From contig NC_065576.1 in NCBI RefSeq assembly GCF_937616625.2, positions 19,680,001 through 19,744,000 of the forward strand: a stretch of DNA of 64,000 nt. Reading direction: 5' to 3'. The notes below the pieces were generated by a model, which was not told where the DNA came from, did not search any database, and saw only the letters and a program-made list of their open reading frames with translations. Both the position numbers and the translations under genes were made by a program. This document shows positions 51,601 through 63,355 of the stretch, piece by piece (the stretch's first letter is position 1; every line of letters begins with the position of its first letter). Origin of the DNA: Mercurialis annua (taxonomy: Eukaryota; Streptophyta; Magnoliopsida; Malpighiales; Euphorbiaceae).

Positions 51601-54600
51601 GACAAATCCAAACGTTTATTCTTTTAAGCGATTTAAGCCAAAAAATTAAAACGTTACGAAACAAATCCAAACATTTAAAATATTACCAAATAAATATTAA
51701 CGTTTCAATATTTTTGCGATTTAAGCCAAACTTTTAAAACGTTAAGAAACAAATCCTAGCGTTTGACCTTTTTTGCGAATTAAACCAAACGTTTAAAATG
51801 TTACAAAACTAATCCAAACGTTGAACGGTACGAAACAAATCCTATTGTTTCACCTTTTTAGCGATTTAAGCCAAACGTTAAAAACGTTGCGAAACAAATC
51901 CAAACGTTCAAAATGTTACGAAACAAATCTAAACGTTTAAAATGTTACGAAACAGATCCAAACGTTTCACCTCTTTAACGATTTAAGCCAAAACTTTGAA
52001 CGTTACGAAAACAAATCGAAACGTTTAAAAGGTCACGAAACAAATCCAAACGTTTCAGCTCTTTAGCGATGTAAGCCAAATGTTTAAAACGTTATGAAAC
52101 TAATCCAAACGTTTATAAAGTTACAAAACAAATTCTAACGGTTCCCCATTTTAGTGATTTAAGCCACAAGTTTAAAATGTTACGAAACAAATCTTAATGT
52201 TTCACCTTTTTTGCGATTTAAGCCAAACGTTTTAAACGTAACGAAACAAATCCAAATGTTTAAAACATTACGAAACAAATCCTAACGTTTCGCTTTTTTA
52301 GAAATTTAAGCCAAACGTTTAAAATGTGACGAAACAAATTCTAGCGTTTCATCTTTTTGGCTATTTAAGCGAAAAGTTTAAAACGTTACGAAACTTATCC
52401 AAACGTATAAAACGTTACTAACAAATCCTAATGTTTCACCTTTTTTTGCTATTTATGCCAAACATCTAAAACGTTACGAAACAAATCTTAACATTTTACC
52501 TTTATAGTGATTTAAACCAAACTTTTTAAACGTTATGAAACAAATCCAAACGTTTAAAACGTTACGAAACAAATCCTAACGTTTCACCTTATAAGCGATT
52601 TAACAAAAACGTTTAAAACGTTACGAAACAAATCCATCATTTAAAACGTTACGAAAACAATTCTAAACGTTTAAAACGTCACGAAATAAATTCAAACGAT
52701 TCACCTTTTGAACAATTTAAGCCAAATGTTTAAAACGTTACAAAAAAAACCTTTAAAACGTTACGAAACAAATCAAAACGTTTAAAACGTTACGAAACAA
52801 ATCATAACGTTTCACCTTTTTAGCAATTTAAGCCAAACGTTTAAAACGTTATGAAACAAATCTTAACGTTTCACCTTTTTATTGATTTAAGCCAAACTTT
52901 TAAAATGTTATGAAACAAATGCAAATGTTTAAAACGTTACAAAACAAATCCTAACATTTTATCTTTTTAGCTATTTAAGCCGAACTTTTAAAACGTTACG
53001 AAACAAATCCTAATGTTTCATCTTTTTAGCTATTTAAGGCAATCATTTAAAACGTTACGAAACAAATCCAAACTTTTAAAACATTCCGAAATAAATCCTA
53101 ACATTTCCGCTTTTTAGCGATTTAAGCCAAACGTTTAAAACGTAAAGAAACAAATCCAAACGTTTAAAACGTTACATAACACATCCAAACGTTTAAAACG
53201 TTACGAAACAAATCCTAATGTTTCAACTTTTTAGTGATTTAAGCCAAACATTTAAAATATTACAAAACAAACCTTAATGTTTCACCTTATTAGCGATTTA
53301 AACAAAACTTTTAAAACGATACGACGCAAATTCAAACGTTTTGAACTATACGAAACAAATCCTAACGTTTCATCTTTCTAGTTATTTATGCCAAACGTTC
53401 AAAACGTTACGAAACAAATCCAAACGTTTAAGACTTTACAAAATAAATCCTAATATTTCAGCTTTTTAGCGATTTAAGCAAAACGTTTAAAACGTTACGA
53501 AAAATATTCTAACGTTTCACATTTTTAGCGTTTTAAGCCAAAGTTTTAATACGTTGCCAAACAAATCCAAACGTTTAAAATGTTATGAAACAAATGCAAA
53601 CGTTTAAAATGTTACGAAACAAATCCGAATATTTAAAACTATACGAAACAACGTTTAACCTTTTTAGCGATTTAAGCCAAAAAATTAATACGTTACGAAA
53701 AAAATCCAAACATTTAAAAACATTACCAAAAAAATCCTAATGTTCACCAGTTTAGCGATTTAAGCAAAACATTTAAAATGTTACGAAAAAAATCCTAACA
53801 TTTGACCTTTTGTGCGATTTAAGCCAAACGTTTAAAATATTATGAAAACAAATTCAAACGTTTCACCTTTTATGCGATTTAACCAAATGTTTAAAATGTT
53901 ACTAAACTAATCCAAACGTTTAAAACGTTACGAAATCAATTCGAATGTTTATAGCGTTGCGAAACAAATCCAAACGTTTCACCTTTTCAACGATATAAGC
54001 CAAACATTTTAAACATTTCGAAACAAATCCAAACATTTAACCTTTTTAGCGATTTATGTCAAACGCTTAAAACGTTACGAAACAAATCCAAACGTTTAAA
54101 ACGTTACGAAACAAATCCAATCGTTTCCCCTTTTTAGCAATTTAAGTTAAACGTTTAAAATGTTACGAAACAAATCCTAACATTTCACCTTTTAAGCGAT
54201 TTAAGCCAAACATTTAAAACGTTACGAAAACAAATCCAAACGTATAAAACGTAACGAAGCAAATTAAAACGATTCACCTTTTGAGCGATTTAAGCCAAAT
54301 GTATAAAATATTACGAAACTAATCCAAACGTTTCACCTTTTTAGCGATATAATCCAAAGGTTTAACACGTTAAGAAACTAATCCAAACGTTACGAAACAA
54401 ATCCTAACGTTTCACCTTTTTAGCGATTTAAGTTAAACATTTAAAACGTTAGGAAACGAATCATAACATTTCACCTTTTTAGCAATTTAAGCCGAACTAT
54501 TAAACCGTTATGAAATAAATAGTAACGTTTCTCCTTTTTAGCGATTTAAGCCAAACATTTAAAACGTTACGAAACAAATCCAAACGTTTCACCTTTTTAG

Positions 54601-57255
54601 CGATTTAAGCCAAATGTTCAAGACGTTACAAAACAAATCCAAAAGTTTAAAACTCTACGAAAATAATTCTAATGTTTCACCTTTTAAACGATTTAAGCAA
54701 AACGTTTACAACGTTACGAAACAAATCTTTGCGTTTCACCTTTCTAGCGATTTAAGCCAAACGTTTAAAACGTTACAAAATAAATGCAAACGTTTAAAAT
54801 GTTAGAAAACAAATCCTAACGTTTCATAGCGATTTAAGCCGAACGTTTAAAACGTTACAAAACAAATGCAAACGTTTAAAACGTTACAAAACAAATCCTA
54901 GCGTTTCACCTGTTTAGCGATTTAAGACAAACGTTTAAAAAATTACGAATTTTTTTTTAATGATTCACCTTTTTAGCGATTTAAGCCAAACATTGAAAAT
55001 GTTGCGAAAGAAATGCAAACATTTAAAACATTACGAAACAAATCCTAATGTTTCACCTTTTAAGCTATTTAAGCCAAATGTTTAAAACGTTGCGAAACAA
55101 ATCCACACGTTTAAAAGGTTACGAAACTAATCCTATTGTTTCCCCTTTTTAGCGAATTAAGCCAATCGTTTAAAACGTTACCAAACAAATTCTAACGTTT
55201 CACTTTTTTAGCAATTTATGCCAAACGTTTAATATGATATGAAATTAATCGAAACGTCTAAAACGTTACAAAACAAATCCAAACGTTTAAAACGTTACGA
55301 AACAAATGCAAACCCTTAAAACATTAAGAAACAAATCCAAACGTTTAACCGTTTTAACAATTTAAGACAAACAATTGAAATGTTACGAAACAAATCCAAA
55401 CATTTAAAATGTTACCATACAAATCCTAACGTTTCATCTTTTTAGCGATTTAAGCCAAAAGTTTAAAACGTTAAGAAATAAATCCTAACGTCTAACCTTT
55501 TTAGCAATTTAAGCCAAACGTTTAAAACGTTACGAAAATAAATTCAAACAATTAACCTTTTTAGCTATTTAAGATAAACGTTTAAAACGTTACGAAACAA
55601 ATCCAAACGTTTAAAACGCTACGAAACAAATCTTAACATTTCACCTTATTAGTGATTTAAGCCAAACATTTAAAACGTTATGAAAACAAATCCAAACGTT
55701 TAAAACGTTAGGAACTAATCCAAACGTTTAAAACGTTACGAAACAAATCCTAACGTTTCCCCTTCGTAGCTATTTAAGCTAAACGTTTAAAACATTACGA
55801 AACAAATCTTAATGTTCTAACTTTTTAGAATTTCAGCCAAACATTTAAAACGCTACGAAACAAATCTGAACGTTTAAAACGTTACGAAACAAATCCAAAC
55901 GTTTTACCTTTTTAGCAATTTAAGCCAAACGTTTAAAACGTTATAAAACAAAACCTAGCGTTTCACCTTTTTAGTGATTTAAGCCAAACGTTTAAAACGT
56001 TATGAAAACAAATCTAAAGGCTTGAAACATTACGAAACAAATCCAAACGTGTCATCTTTTTAGCGATTTAAGCGAAACGTTTTAAACGTTACGAAACAAA
56101 TCTTAACGTTTCACCTTTTTAGCGATTTAAGCCAAACGTTTAAAACGTCACAAAAAAATCCAAACGTTTAAAATGTTACAAAAACAAATCCAAACGTTTA
56201 AAACACATTTAAATGATTCACCTTTTGAGAAATTTAAGCCAAATCTTTAAAACATTACAAAACAAATCCAAACTTTTATAATGTTACAAAACAAATCCAA
56301 ACGTTTCACCTTTTTAGAAATTTAAGCCAAACGTTTAACACGTTACGAAACTAATCCAAACGTTAAAAACGTAACGAAACAAATCTTAACGTTTCACCTT
56401 TTTAGCGATTTAAGTCAAACGTTTAAAACGTTATGAAACAAATCCTAACGTTTCACATTTATAGAAATTTAAGTCAAACGTTTAAAACGTTACGAAAAAA
56501 ATCCTAACGTTTATCCGTTTATACGAGATAAGCCAAACATTTATATCGTTCGAAAATAAATCCAAACGTTTAAAAGGTTACGAAACAAATCCAAACGTTT
56601 CACCTTTTTAGCAATTTAAGCCAAACGTTTAAAACGTTACGAAACAAATCCAAAAGTTTAAAACGTTACGAAAAAATACTAATGTTTCACCTTTTTAGCG
56701 ATTTAAGCAAAATGTTTAAAACGTTATGAAACAAATCTTAACATTTCACCATTTTAGTGATTTAAGCCAAACGCTTAAAACGTTACGAAACAAATGCAAA
56801 CGTTTAAAATGTTACGAAACAAATCCTAACGTTTCACCTTTTTAGCGATTTAAGCCGAACGTTCAAAACGTTACGAAACAAATCGTATCGTTTCACCATT
56901 TTAGCAATTTAAGCCAAACGTTTAAAACGTTACGAAACAAATCCAAAAGTTTAAAACGTTACGAAAAAAATACTAATGTTTCACCTTTTTAACGATTTAA
57001 GCAAAACGTTTAAAATGTTATGAAACAAATCTTAACATTTCACGTTTTTAGTGATTTAAGCCAATCGCTTAAAACGTTACGAAACAAATGCAAACGTTTA
57101 AAATGTTACGAAACAAATCCTAACGTTTCACCTTTTTAGCATTTAAGCCAAACGTTCAAAACGTTACGAAACAAATCGTATTGTTTCACCTTTTTAGCGA
57201 TTTAAGCCAAACGTTTAAAACGTTACGAAACAAATGCAAATGTTTAAAACGTTAC

Positions 57256-59974
57256 TATCACGACCCATTTTCATGAATCGTGATTGTACCTGCATAAAAC
57301 CACATGCTCGGGGGCATCCCAGACTTCAGCCTAGTCTAGCAGTACATATAAGCAACATATATTTAAAGTATGCTTAATCTCTAATTATAACTCCAACAAC
57401 ATGGAAATATATTTAAATACCATAAACACTATAATCATGCCAAAGTTGATAAAATAACAGTTGGATCATACCAACAAACTATAGTCTAAAACAATAAGCA
57501 TAAGACTAAGTCATAAAACAACTAATACTACTACTGCGGTCTAAGAGTTTAAAAATAGTTTGACTCATTTATTCTGAAACAAAATAAACCTGAAAAATTT
57601 CGGAAAACAACAGGGTCAGATTTACTGAGTAGAGTTTATATAACCATTTACATTTATTAAGTTGAAAACCTTTAAAACGCTTAGTAAAACATTTGTTCAT
57701 CATGGATTATCAATGAAACCCTAAACAACAATTCTAAATCCATTGTCGTGTCGGTGAGACGTATCTTAATAACCGATCCCCAACTGTCACTTAATAATTA
57801 GTGAGCCCAGGAGACGTATCTTCCACCGGTGCCCCCACTAAGGTGAGACGCATCTCAAACCTACCTCGATACCATAATAATTATTACTAGTGCGCACGTA
57901 ATTCCGATTATGCCCATCGAGTAGTACGTTCAAAATCAAATCCACAATGCCGAAAAACAGTTCAAAAGTTGTTTATACATATACATATACAAAATATAAC
58001 ATTTTCTTAATAAAGAGGTAAATAGAGATATATACTCACTGCTTGCTAAATACACGTGATTCTGACAAGCAACCTAACTCTGGTTCGCCTTTGAAGTACG
58101 AACAGTCGACGGGTCTATACAAAGTATAAAATCATAATTAAAATCAGACCTTAACTCTAGAGAGTACTAGACACCATATAGGACTAGCACTCACAAAAAC
58201 AAGTAAACGTATAATCGAACACATAAGATTAATACGTATTAAAACTACAATCCAAGTTCTAGAAATCAAACCATATAAGTTATAAATTAATTAACAATTC
58301 TGGTAATTTATTAAACAATTTAATTTAACTCAAGTTAGAATCCATATCAGTGAGTCAGCCGAGTTATTTAAAACTACCAAGCTTCTTCCCACTTATTGGG
58401 CGACTAAAGTCTAACCCGACCCAAAAGTTTATTAAATTATAAACCCAAGTTTATAAATTAAAATACTTGATAAAATAATTATCTATTTTAAAATAGAATT
58501 CAATGTCTTCCTATTCATGCAACCTAAGTTACAACCAAAACTAAGCCAAATTAAGTTTACAAATGTTTAGGGACTAAACTGTACTTTATCCAATTTGATA
58601 TTCGAAATGAAAATTAATTACTCATTCTCAATTTGCTAAATTATAAATCAAACAAAAATCCAAAAAGTTATCATCAAAACAAACTCAATAGATAAAACTT
58701 AACTTGAATAAGTTTTTAGAAACTTTAGGGGCTAAATTGTAAATTTGCCAATTTGACATATCAATCAAAATTAAATATTTTTACCCGAGTAATTATATTA
58801 ATTTAGATTATAAAATAATTATCGTTTTCAAGTTGTCAATTTAAAATTTAAACAAATACAAAAGTTATTATCAAATAATAACATAGCCAGTAACAACTTG
58901 AGGGATTTATTAAGTTCAAACAAAACAAAATGGTGATCAAAGTGACCATTAGGCCATCTTCTCCAATTCAAAACAAATTCATCCCCGCCAACCATTACTG
59001 CAAGTATTCATGGAATTAAAGCCAAAAATTAAACCTAGGTCATGATTCCTCTAGTTACCACATGCAACCTACCTTAGAAACATCACCTAATAAACATGAA
59101 AAAGATTAATAACATGTTACAGTAACCATGGTAATTCACGGCGGCACAAGAATTCAGAATATGGTCGAATCCAACGACGGCCATCAACACAACGGTTAGG
59201 CAATCATAAACTCAAGCAATTCGATCTCTACTATATTCAAAACCAGGTTACACTAACAAACAATGGCAGCAACTACACGATAAGAAACGACATCAATATA
59301 TCAAGAACACGGCGAATCGAAACGGCACAAAAATGAGGGATGGTACGTACCGTTATTGATTCCAATACGTGAGATTTGAAGAGATAGCTGAGTCGATGAG
59401 AACCATCAAAGAACAATCAGATTAAAGCTAATACAATGATATAGGAATCAAGAACCGTATTTGACGATATGGAAACAAATAAACAAGTTAAGCAATTACT
59501 TACCGAAAACGAATCGAAATGGATAAGGGATTAAGGATTGAATGTAATCTGGGAGTTTTCAGTTCATCAAAATCGGCTAGAGTTTGTCTAGAGTGATGGA
59601 AATATTAGGGTTAGGAAACCATAACGTGAAATAGAAACGTTATATAGGGGAAAGAAGGGCCGGTCTCGTTCGAGACCTTTTCTGGTCTCGAGCTAGACCA
59701 GCTTAATTACACAGGTCTCGAACGAGACCTGTGCTGTTCTCAAACGAGACCAGCTAATTTTCACAGTTCTCGAACGAGACCTCAAGCCCAGACACAGGTC
59801 TCGTTCGATACCTGTGAGATAGAATGAAGTTAGGCCAACAAAAGAGTCCCAACAGAAACCAATCAATCAAAAAAAGTATTTAAACGAACTCCAATCGAAC
59901 CCAGACTCCGCAACGAACCGAATTTATTTCCGAAACTCGTCGGAAAAATTTAACAGAAATTTACGGTTATTACA
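57256..59974 (-). mobile_element. 3' LTR of the Tekay-type element
   Basis: A 2.7-kb LTR. On this strand it starts TATCACGACCC, where the expected TG has become TA, and ends GGTTATTACA. It shares the GTGAGACGTATCTC block (57752-57856) with the solo LTR at 5928-8814, so both belong to one subfamily. The segment corresponding to 5955-6040 of that LTR is missing near 57283. GGACTAAACTGTACTTTA (58572) and GGCTAAATTGTAAATTTG (58730) are the usual paired motifs. Confidence 0.93.
59662..59812. promoter_or_regulatory. Palindrome array GGTCTCGWWCGAGACC in the 3' LTR
   Basis: Six copies or decayed copies of the 16-bp palindrome (GGTCTCGTTCGAGACC, GGTCTCGAGCTAGACC, GGTCTCGAACGAGACC, TTCTCAAACGAGACC and others). 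In minus orientation they lie about 15 bp upstream of a TATATAAC box (complement, 59639-59646). Unit number and centres differ from the arrays at 5305 and 8539. Confidence 0.7.
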
Positions 59975-59987
59975 TTCACCCCAACTT
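59975..59987 (-). promoter_or_regulatory. Polypurine tract
   Basis: The minus strand reads AAGTTGGGGTGAA immediately before the LTR start TGTAATAACC. This is the position and composition of the plus-strand primer of LTR retrotransposons. It confirms that 57256-59974 is the 3' LTR of this element. Confidence 0.88.
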
Positions 59988-60089
59988 AATAAAAATTTTC
60001 CCTTGAATTTAAACGCAAACAAATAAACATAAAAACACACTAAGTACATTAACAATCAACTAAATTACATAAGTAACGATAAACGTACC

Positions 60090-60842
60090 TCAAGGAAAGA
60101 GGAAAGGGTAACGTTTCTGCATATCGGACTCCGTCTCCCAAGTGCACTCCTCAACAGAATGATTCCACCACAGAACTTTGACCATCAGAATCTCCTTATT
60201 CCGCAACCTACGCACTTGCTGTTCCTCATAGGACAACTCTTGGTCAATCTCAACGCTCTAAGGCACAATCACATGTGAAGGATCTGAGATGCACTTACTT
60301 AGCACAGAAACATGGAATATATGATGCCCTAAAGACATGTCTGGCGGCAGAACCAGACGATAAGCCACATCTGCAATCCTCTCTAAAATCTCATAAGGAC
60401 CAACGTACCTCGGTGCCAACTTCCCCTTGACACCAAAACAAACCACGGTTTTCATACGCGAAACCAGAAGAAACACAAAGTCTCCCACCTGAAACTCGAT
60501 CTCTTCAGATCACCATAACTCTTATGCCGACTAAAAGCTGTCTCCAACATCCGTTTTATCAACGGTACCTTCTCTGAGGTAACCTGAATAATCTCAGCAC
60601 TAGACAACTTTCGCTCGCCGACCTCACCCCAGCAAATAGGAGATCGACACTTGCGTCCGTACAAAGCCTCATATGGTGCCATCTCAATGCTCGCATGGTA
60701 ACTATTGTTGTAAAAAAACTTAATCAACAGAAAATGAGCATCTCACCTACCTTGAAAATCAAGAATGCACATCCTGAGCATATCCTCCAATGTCTGAATG
60801 GTCCTCTAAGACTAACCGTCAGTCTGAGGATGAAAAGCAGGA
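60090..60842 (-). pseudogene. Integrase C-terminal half and chromodomain (broken)
   Basis: Reading down the minus strand, AFHPQTDG (about 60820-60842) is followed by two stops where Gln and Glu are expected (60812-60814 and 60806-60808). The second replaces the catalytic Glu of the integrase DDE triad. After [20 protein letters not shown] comes TGA (60743-60745). The frame then goes on through YNNSYHASIEMAPYEALYGR and, after a frameshift near 60480, GKLAPRYVGPYEILERIADV and FHVSVLSKCISDPSHV. A TAG at 60258-60260 precedes the chromodomain, LRNKEILMVKVLWWNHSVEE and then CTWETESDMQKRYPFLF, stopping at 60090. Chromodomains of this type steer integration toward heterochromatin in related elements (family knowledge). 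Confidence 0.92.
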
Positions 60843-60865
60843 TACAAAACCTTGATTGGAAGGAA

Positions 60866-61383
60866 TGAGCCGACTTAGTCATATGGTCGACTATCACCCA
60901 GATGGAATCGTACCCCTGTCGGGAACGTGGTAAACTGACCACAAAATCCATGGCAATCCGCTCCCACTTCCACTCTGGAATAGATAGTGCCTGCAAATAG
61001 CCAGAAGGTCTCTGATGTTCCAACTTCACCTGCTGGCAAATCAGACACTTGGAAACGTACTCAGCAACATCGTTCTTCATTCTACTCCACCAATACATAC
61101 CTTTGAGGTCATGGTACATCTTGGTAGATCCCGGATGAACACTTTAAGCTGACCTATGCGCTTCCTCTAGAATCTAGTCTCTCGAACCATCTGAATCTGG
61201 AACGCACAGTCTAGAACCAAACCTGAGAGCTCCATCCACAATAACAAACTCAGAATTCTCGTCAAGATGGATCTAATCCATAATCCATTCCAATTGTGGA
61301 TCCTCAACTTGTAAAGCTTTAATCCTATCAATCAAAACCGGTTACACCTGCAGATGTGCCAACAAACTACCATTCTGAGAAAC
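60866..61383 (-). pseudogene. Integrase N-terminal half (broken)
   Basis: The HHCC zinc-binding region is recognisable: [18 protein letters not shown], then CLICQQVK, at about 61040-61140. It is followed by [17 protein letters not shown], where the D is the first catalytic residue, and [11 protein letters not shown] (ends near 60866). About 60 residues that should carry the second catalytic Asp are missing. The sequence passes directly, with a frame change, to the AFHPQTDG region. Upstream (61120-61383) the pol linker is readable (RLCVPDSDGSRD, ILEEAHRSA) but holds several stops. Confidence 0.9.
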
Positions 61384-62181
61384 CTAAAAATCATACCCCG
61401 TAGCTATCAAACCATGCCACTCTTGAACCATGGGTCTACGCTCAACCTCAGAAATATGGGCCAAACTGCCCGAAGACTTGCGACTTAACGCATCGGCTAC
61501 CACATTAGCCTTACCAGGATGGTACGAAATAGTACAGTCGTAGTCTTTCAGCAACTCTAGCCACCTCCTCTGTCTCAGATACAACACTCACTGATCAAAG
61601 ATGTACTTCAGACTCTTGTGATCAGTGAAGATCTCGCAAGTCGCACCATACAAGTAGTTCCTCCTGATCTTCAGAGAAAAAACCGCTGCCGCTAACTCCA
61701 AATCATGAGTAGGGTAATTGACCTCATGCTTCTTCAGCTGTCGAGAAGCATAGGTGATCACCTGTCCATGTTGCATCAACACGCAACCTAAGCCAATCTG
61801 ATAAGCATCGCAGTACACAGTAAAACCCTTAATGTCAGGAGGCAACGCCAAAATAGGAGCTGTAGTCAGAATTTCCTTCTGCTTCTCGAAACTTGCCTCA
61901 CATTTGTCTGTCCACTTAAACTTCACACCCATATGTGTTAGCTTAGTCAAAGGTGCAGATATTCGAGAGAAATTCTGCACCAACCGATGGTAGTAGCCAG
62001 CTAATCCAAGAAAACTCCTGATCTCGGTAACTGACATCAGCCTCTGCCAATCCATAACCGCCTCAATCTTCTTCAGGTCAACCTTGATCCCATCCTTCGA
62101 TACCATGTCTCTTAAGAAGGTAAACTGTTCCGAACAAAACTCGCACTTTGAGAACTTAGCATACAACTGATGCTCTCGCAA
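61384..62181 (-). pseudogene. RT C-terminus and RNase H
   Basis: It begins [19 protein letters not shown], the RT thumb region after the catalytic palm. The connection follows ([20 protein letters not shown]) and then RNase H, with acidic residues in [13 protein letters not shown], a later LELAA and [12 protein letters not shown] stop at 61588-61590 splits the domain. Beyond it, [20 protein letters not shown] and [14 protein letters not shown] complete RNase H and the start of the linker to integrase. It is separated from the RT palm by a stop and a frameshift between 62182 and 62221. Confidence 0.92.
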
Positions 62182-62218
62182 GGTCTGTAGTAGTCCTCAA
62201 GTGATAAGCATGCTCCTC

Positions 62219-63355
62219 CTAAATCCGAGAATAAATCAAGATGTCATCAATGAAGACGATAACAAACTGATCCAAAAACGGCTTAAAAACCTGATTCATC
62301 ATGTCCATAAACGCTATTGGTTCATTAGTCAACGCAAACGACATGACCAGAAACTTGAAATGCCCATAACGCGTTCTTAAAGCAGTCTTCGGCACATCGA
62401 CGTCCCGAATCCGAGGTTGATGATACCCGGATCTCAAGTCAATCTTGGAAAAGCACTTCGCACCCTGCAACTGATCAAACAAGTTGTCGATGCGAGGAAG
62501 AGGATATCTATTCTTGATGGTAACCTTATTCAACTGCCTATAGTCGATACATAGCCGAAAGGAACCATCCTTCTTCTTGACAAACAGAACTGGAGCACCT
62601 CTTAGAGAAGTACTCGGTTCGATGAAACCACTGTCTAACAGTTCTTGCAACTGTTCCTTCAACTCCTTCAGCTCAGTAGGAGCCATCCGATACGGCAGTA
62701 TCGAAATAGGACCAGTTCCACGAACAACGTCAATGCAGAACTCGATATCCCGATCAGGTGGTAATCTAGGCCACTCCTCTGGAAAAACGTCAGTGAACTC
62801 ATTCACTATAGGGACAGTGTTCACATTGCCCACCTCAGCATCCACATCTAGAACCATAGTTAAGAAAGCTTGACAACCCTTACTCATCATGCTCTTTGTC
62901 TTGATCGCAGAAATCAGATCCTTATGTGTCTCCGCCTTCTCCCCTTGAAAAGAAAAGGGTAGATCACCTGAAATTCGAAACTCAACCGACTTTCCTCGAC
63001 AGTCGATCGAAGAATAATGGCGTGCAAGCCAATCCATCCCTAAAATCACGTCAAAAGTAAGAACTTCCAAAACAACCAAATCAGCACACAAGTCTCTTCC
63101 ATGGATAACCACGGGACACGATGGATATACAACGTCCACCACCACACAGTCAGACAAGGGAGTCGAAACTGATAAAGATTCACACAAACTTGTTGGTGTT
63201 ACATCCAACTTAGCCGGAAGACATGTAGACACAAAGGAATGAGTTGCACCTGCATCAAATAAAACTAAAGCATCTACAAAAGCAATCTGAATAGTACCTT
63301 GCACCACTGCGTTAGATGCATGAGCATCCTGAGGAGTCAAGGCAAAAACTCTGGC
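62219..63355 (-). pseudogene. Protease and reverse transcriptase palm
   Basis: The aspartic protease is marked by [15 protein letters not shown] (63240-63270); the usual DSG/DTG is DAG here. [19 protein letters not shown] follows. RT motifs are [49 protein letters not shown] and [11 protein letters not shown] (about 62225-62255), whose two Asp are catalytic. The open part starts at a Met at 63340. The frame is continuous with gag upstream, except for a TAA at 63356-63358 before [15 protein letters not shown], probably a CAA changed by C-to-T. The frame closes at a TAG at 62219-62221, just after the palm motif. Confidence 0.95.

Larger units (their letters stand above)
31373..57255 (+). repeat. 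Satellite block 5 (25.9 kb, uninterrupted)
   Basis: The longest satellite stretch, in the same orientation as the other blocks. The 59-bp unit is A (AACGTTTAAAACGTTACG, AAACAAATCC) plus B (AACGTTTCACC, TTTTTAGCGATTTAAGCC). The 88-bp unit has A twice. The unit is AT-rich, with one TTTTT run per B. The AACGTT cores are frequently changed to AACATT or AATGTT, the CpG-transition pattern. Units of one type are interspersed rather than homogenised, and kilobase higher-order repeats are visible (listed separately). Open frames such as 32863-33093, 51254-51466 and 54614-54805 only read the repeat. I see no gene, LTR or other insertion inside. Confidence 0.98.

Noticed and set aside
31373..57255. Telomeric or rDNA-spacer origin of the repeat
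   Set aside because: There are no TTTAGGG arrays and no rRNA-like sequence anywhere. The units are 59/88 bp with a different motif.
62577..62873. 98-codon plus-strand frame, and 63299-63520 and 63793-63981 plus
   Set aside because: They are antisense to RT, protease and gag of the minus-oriented element.
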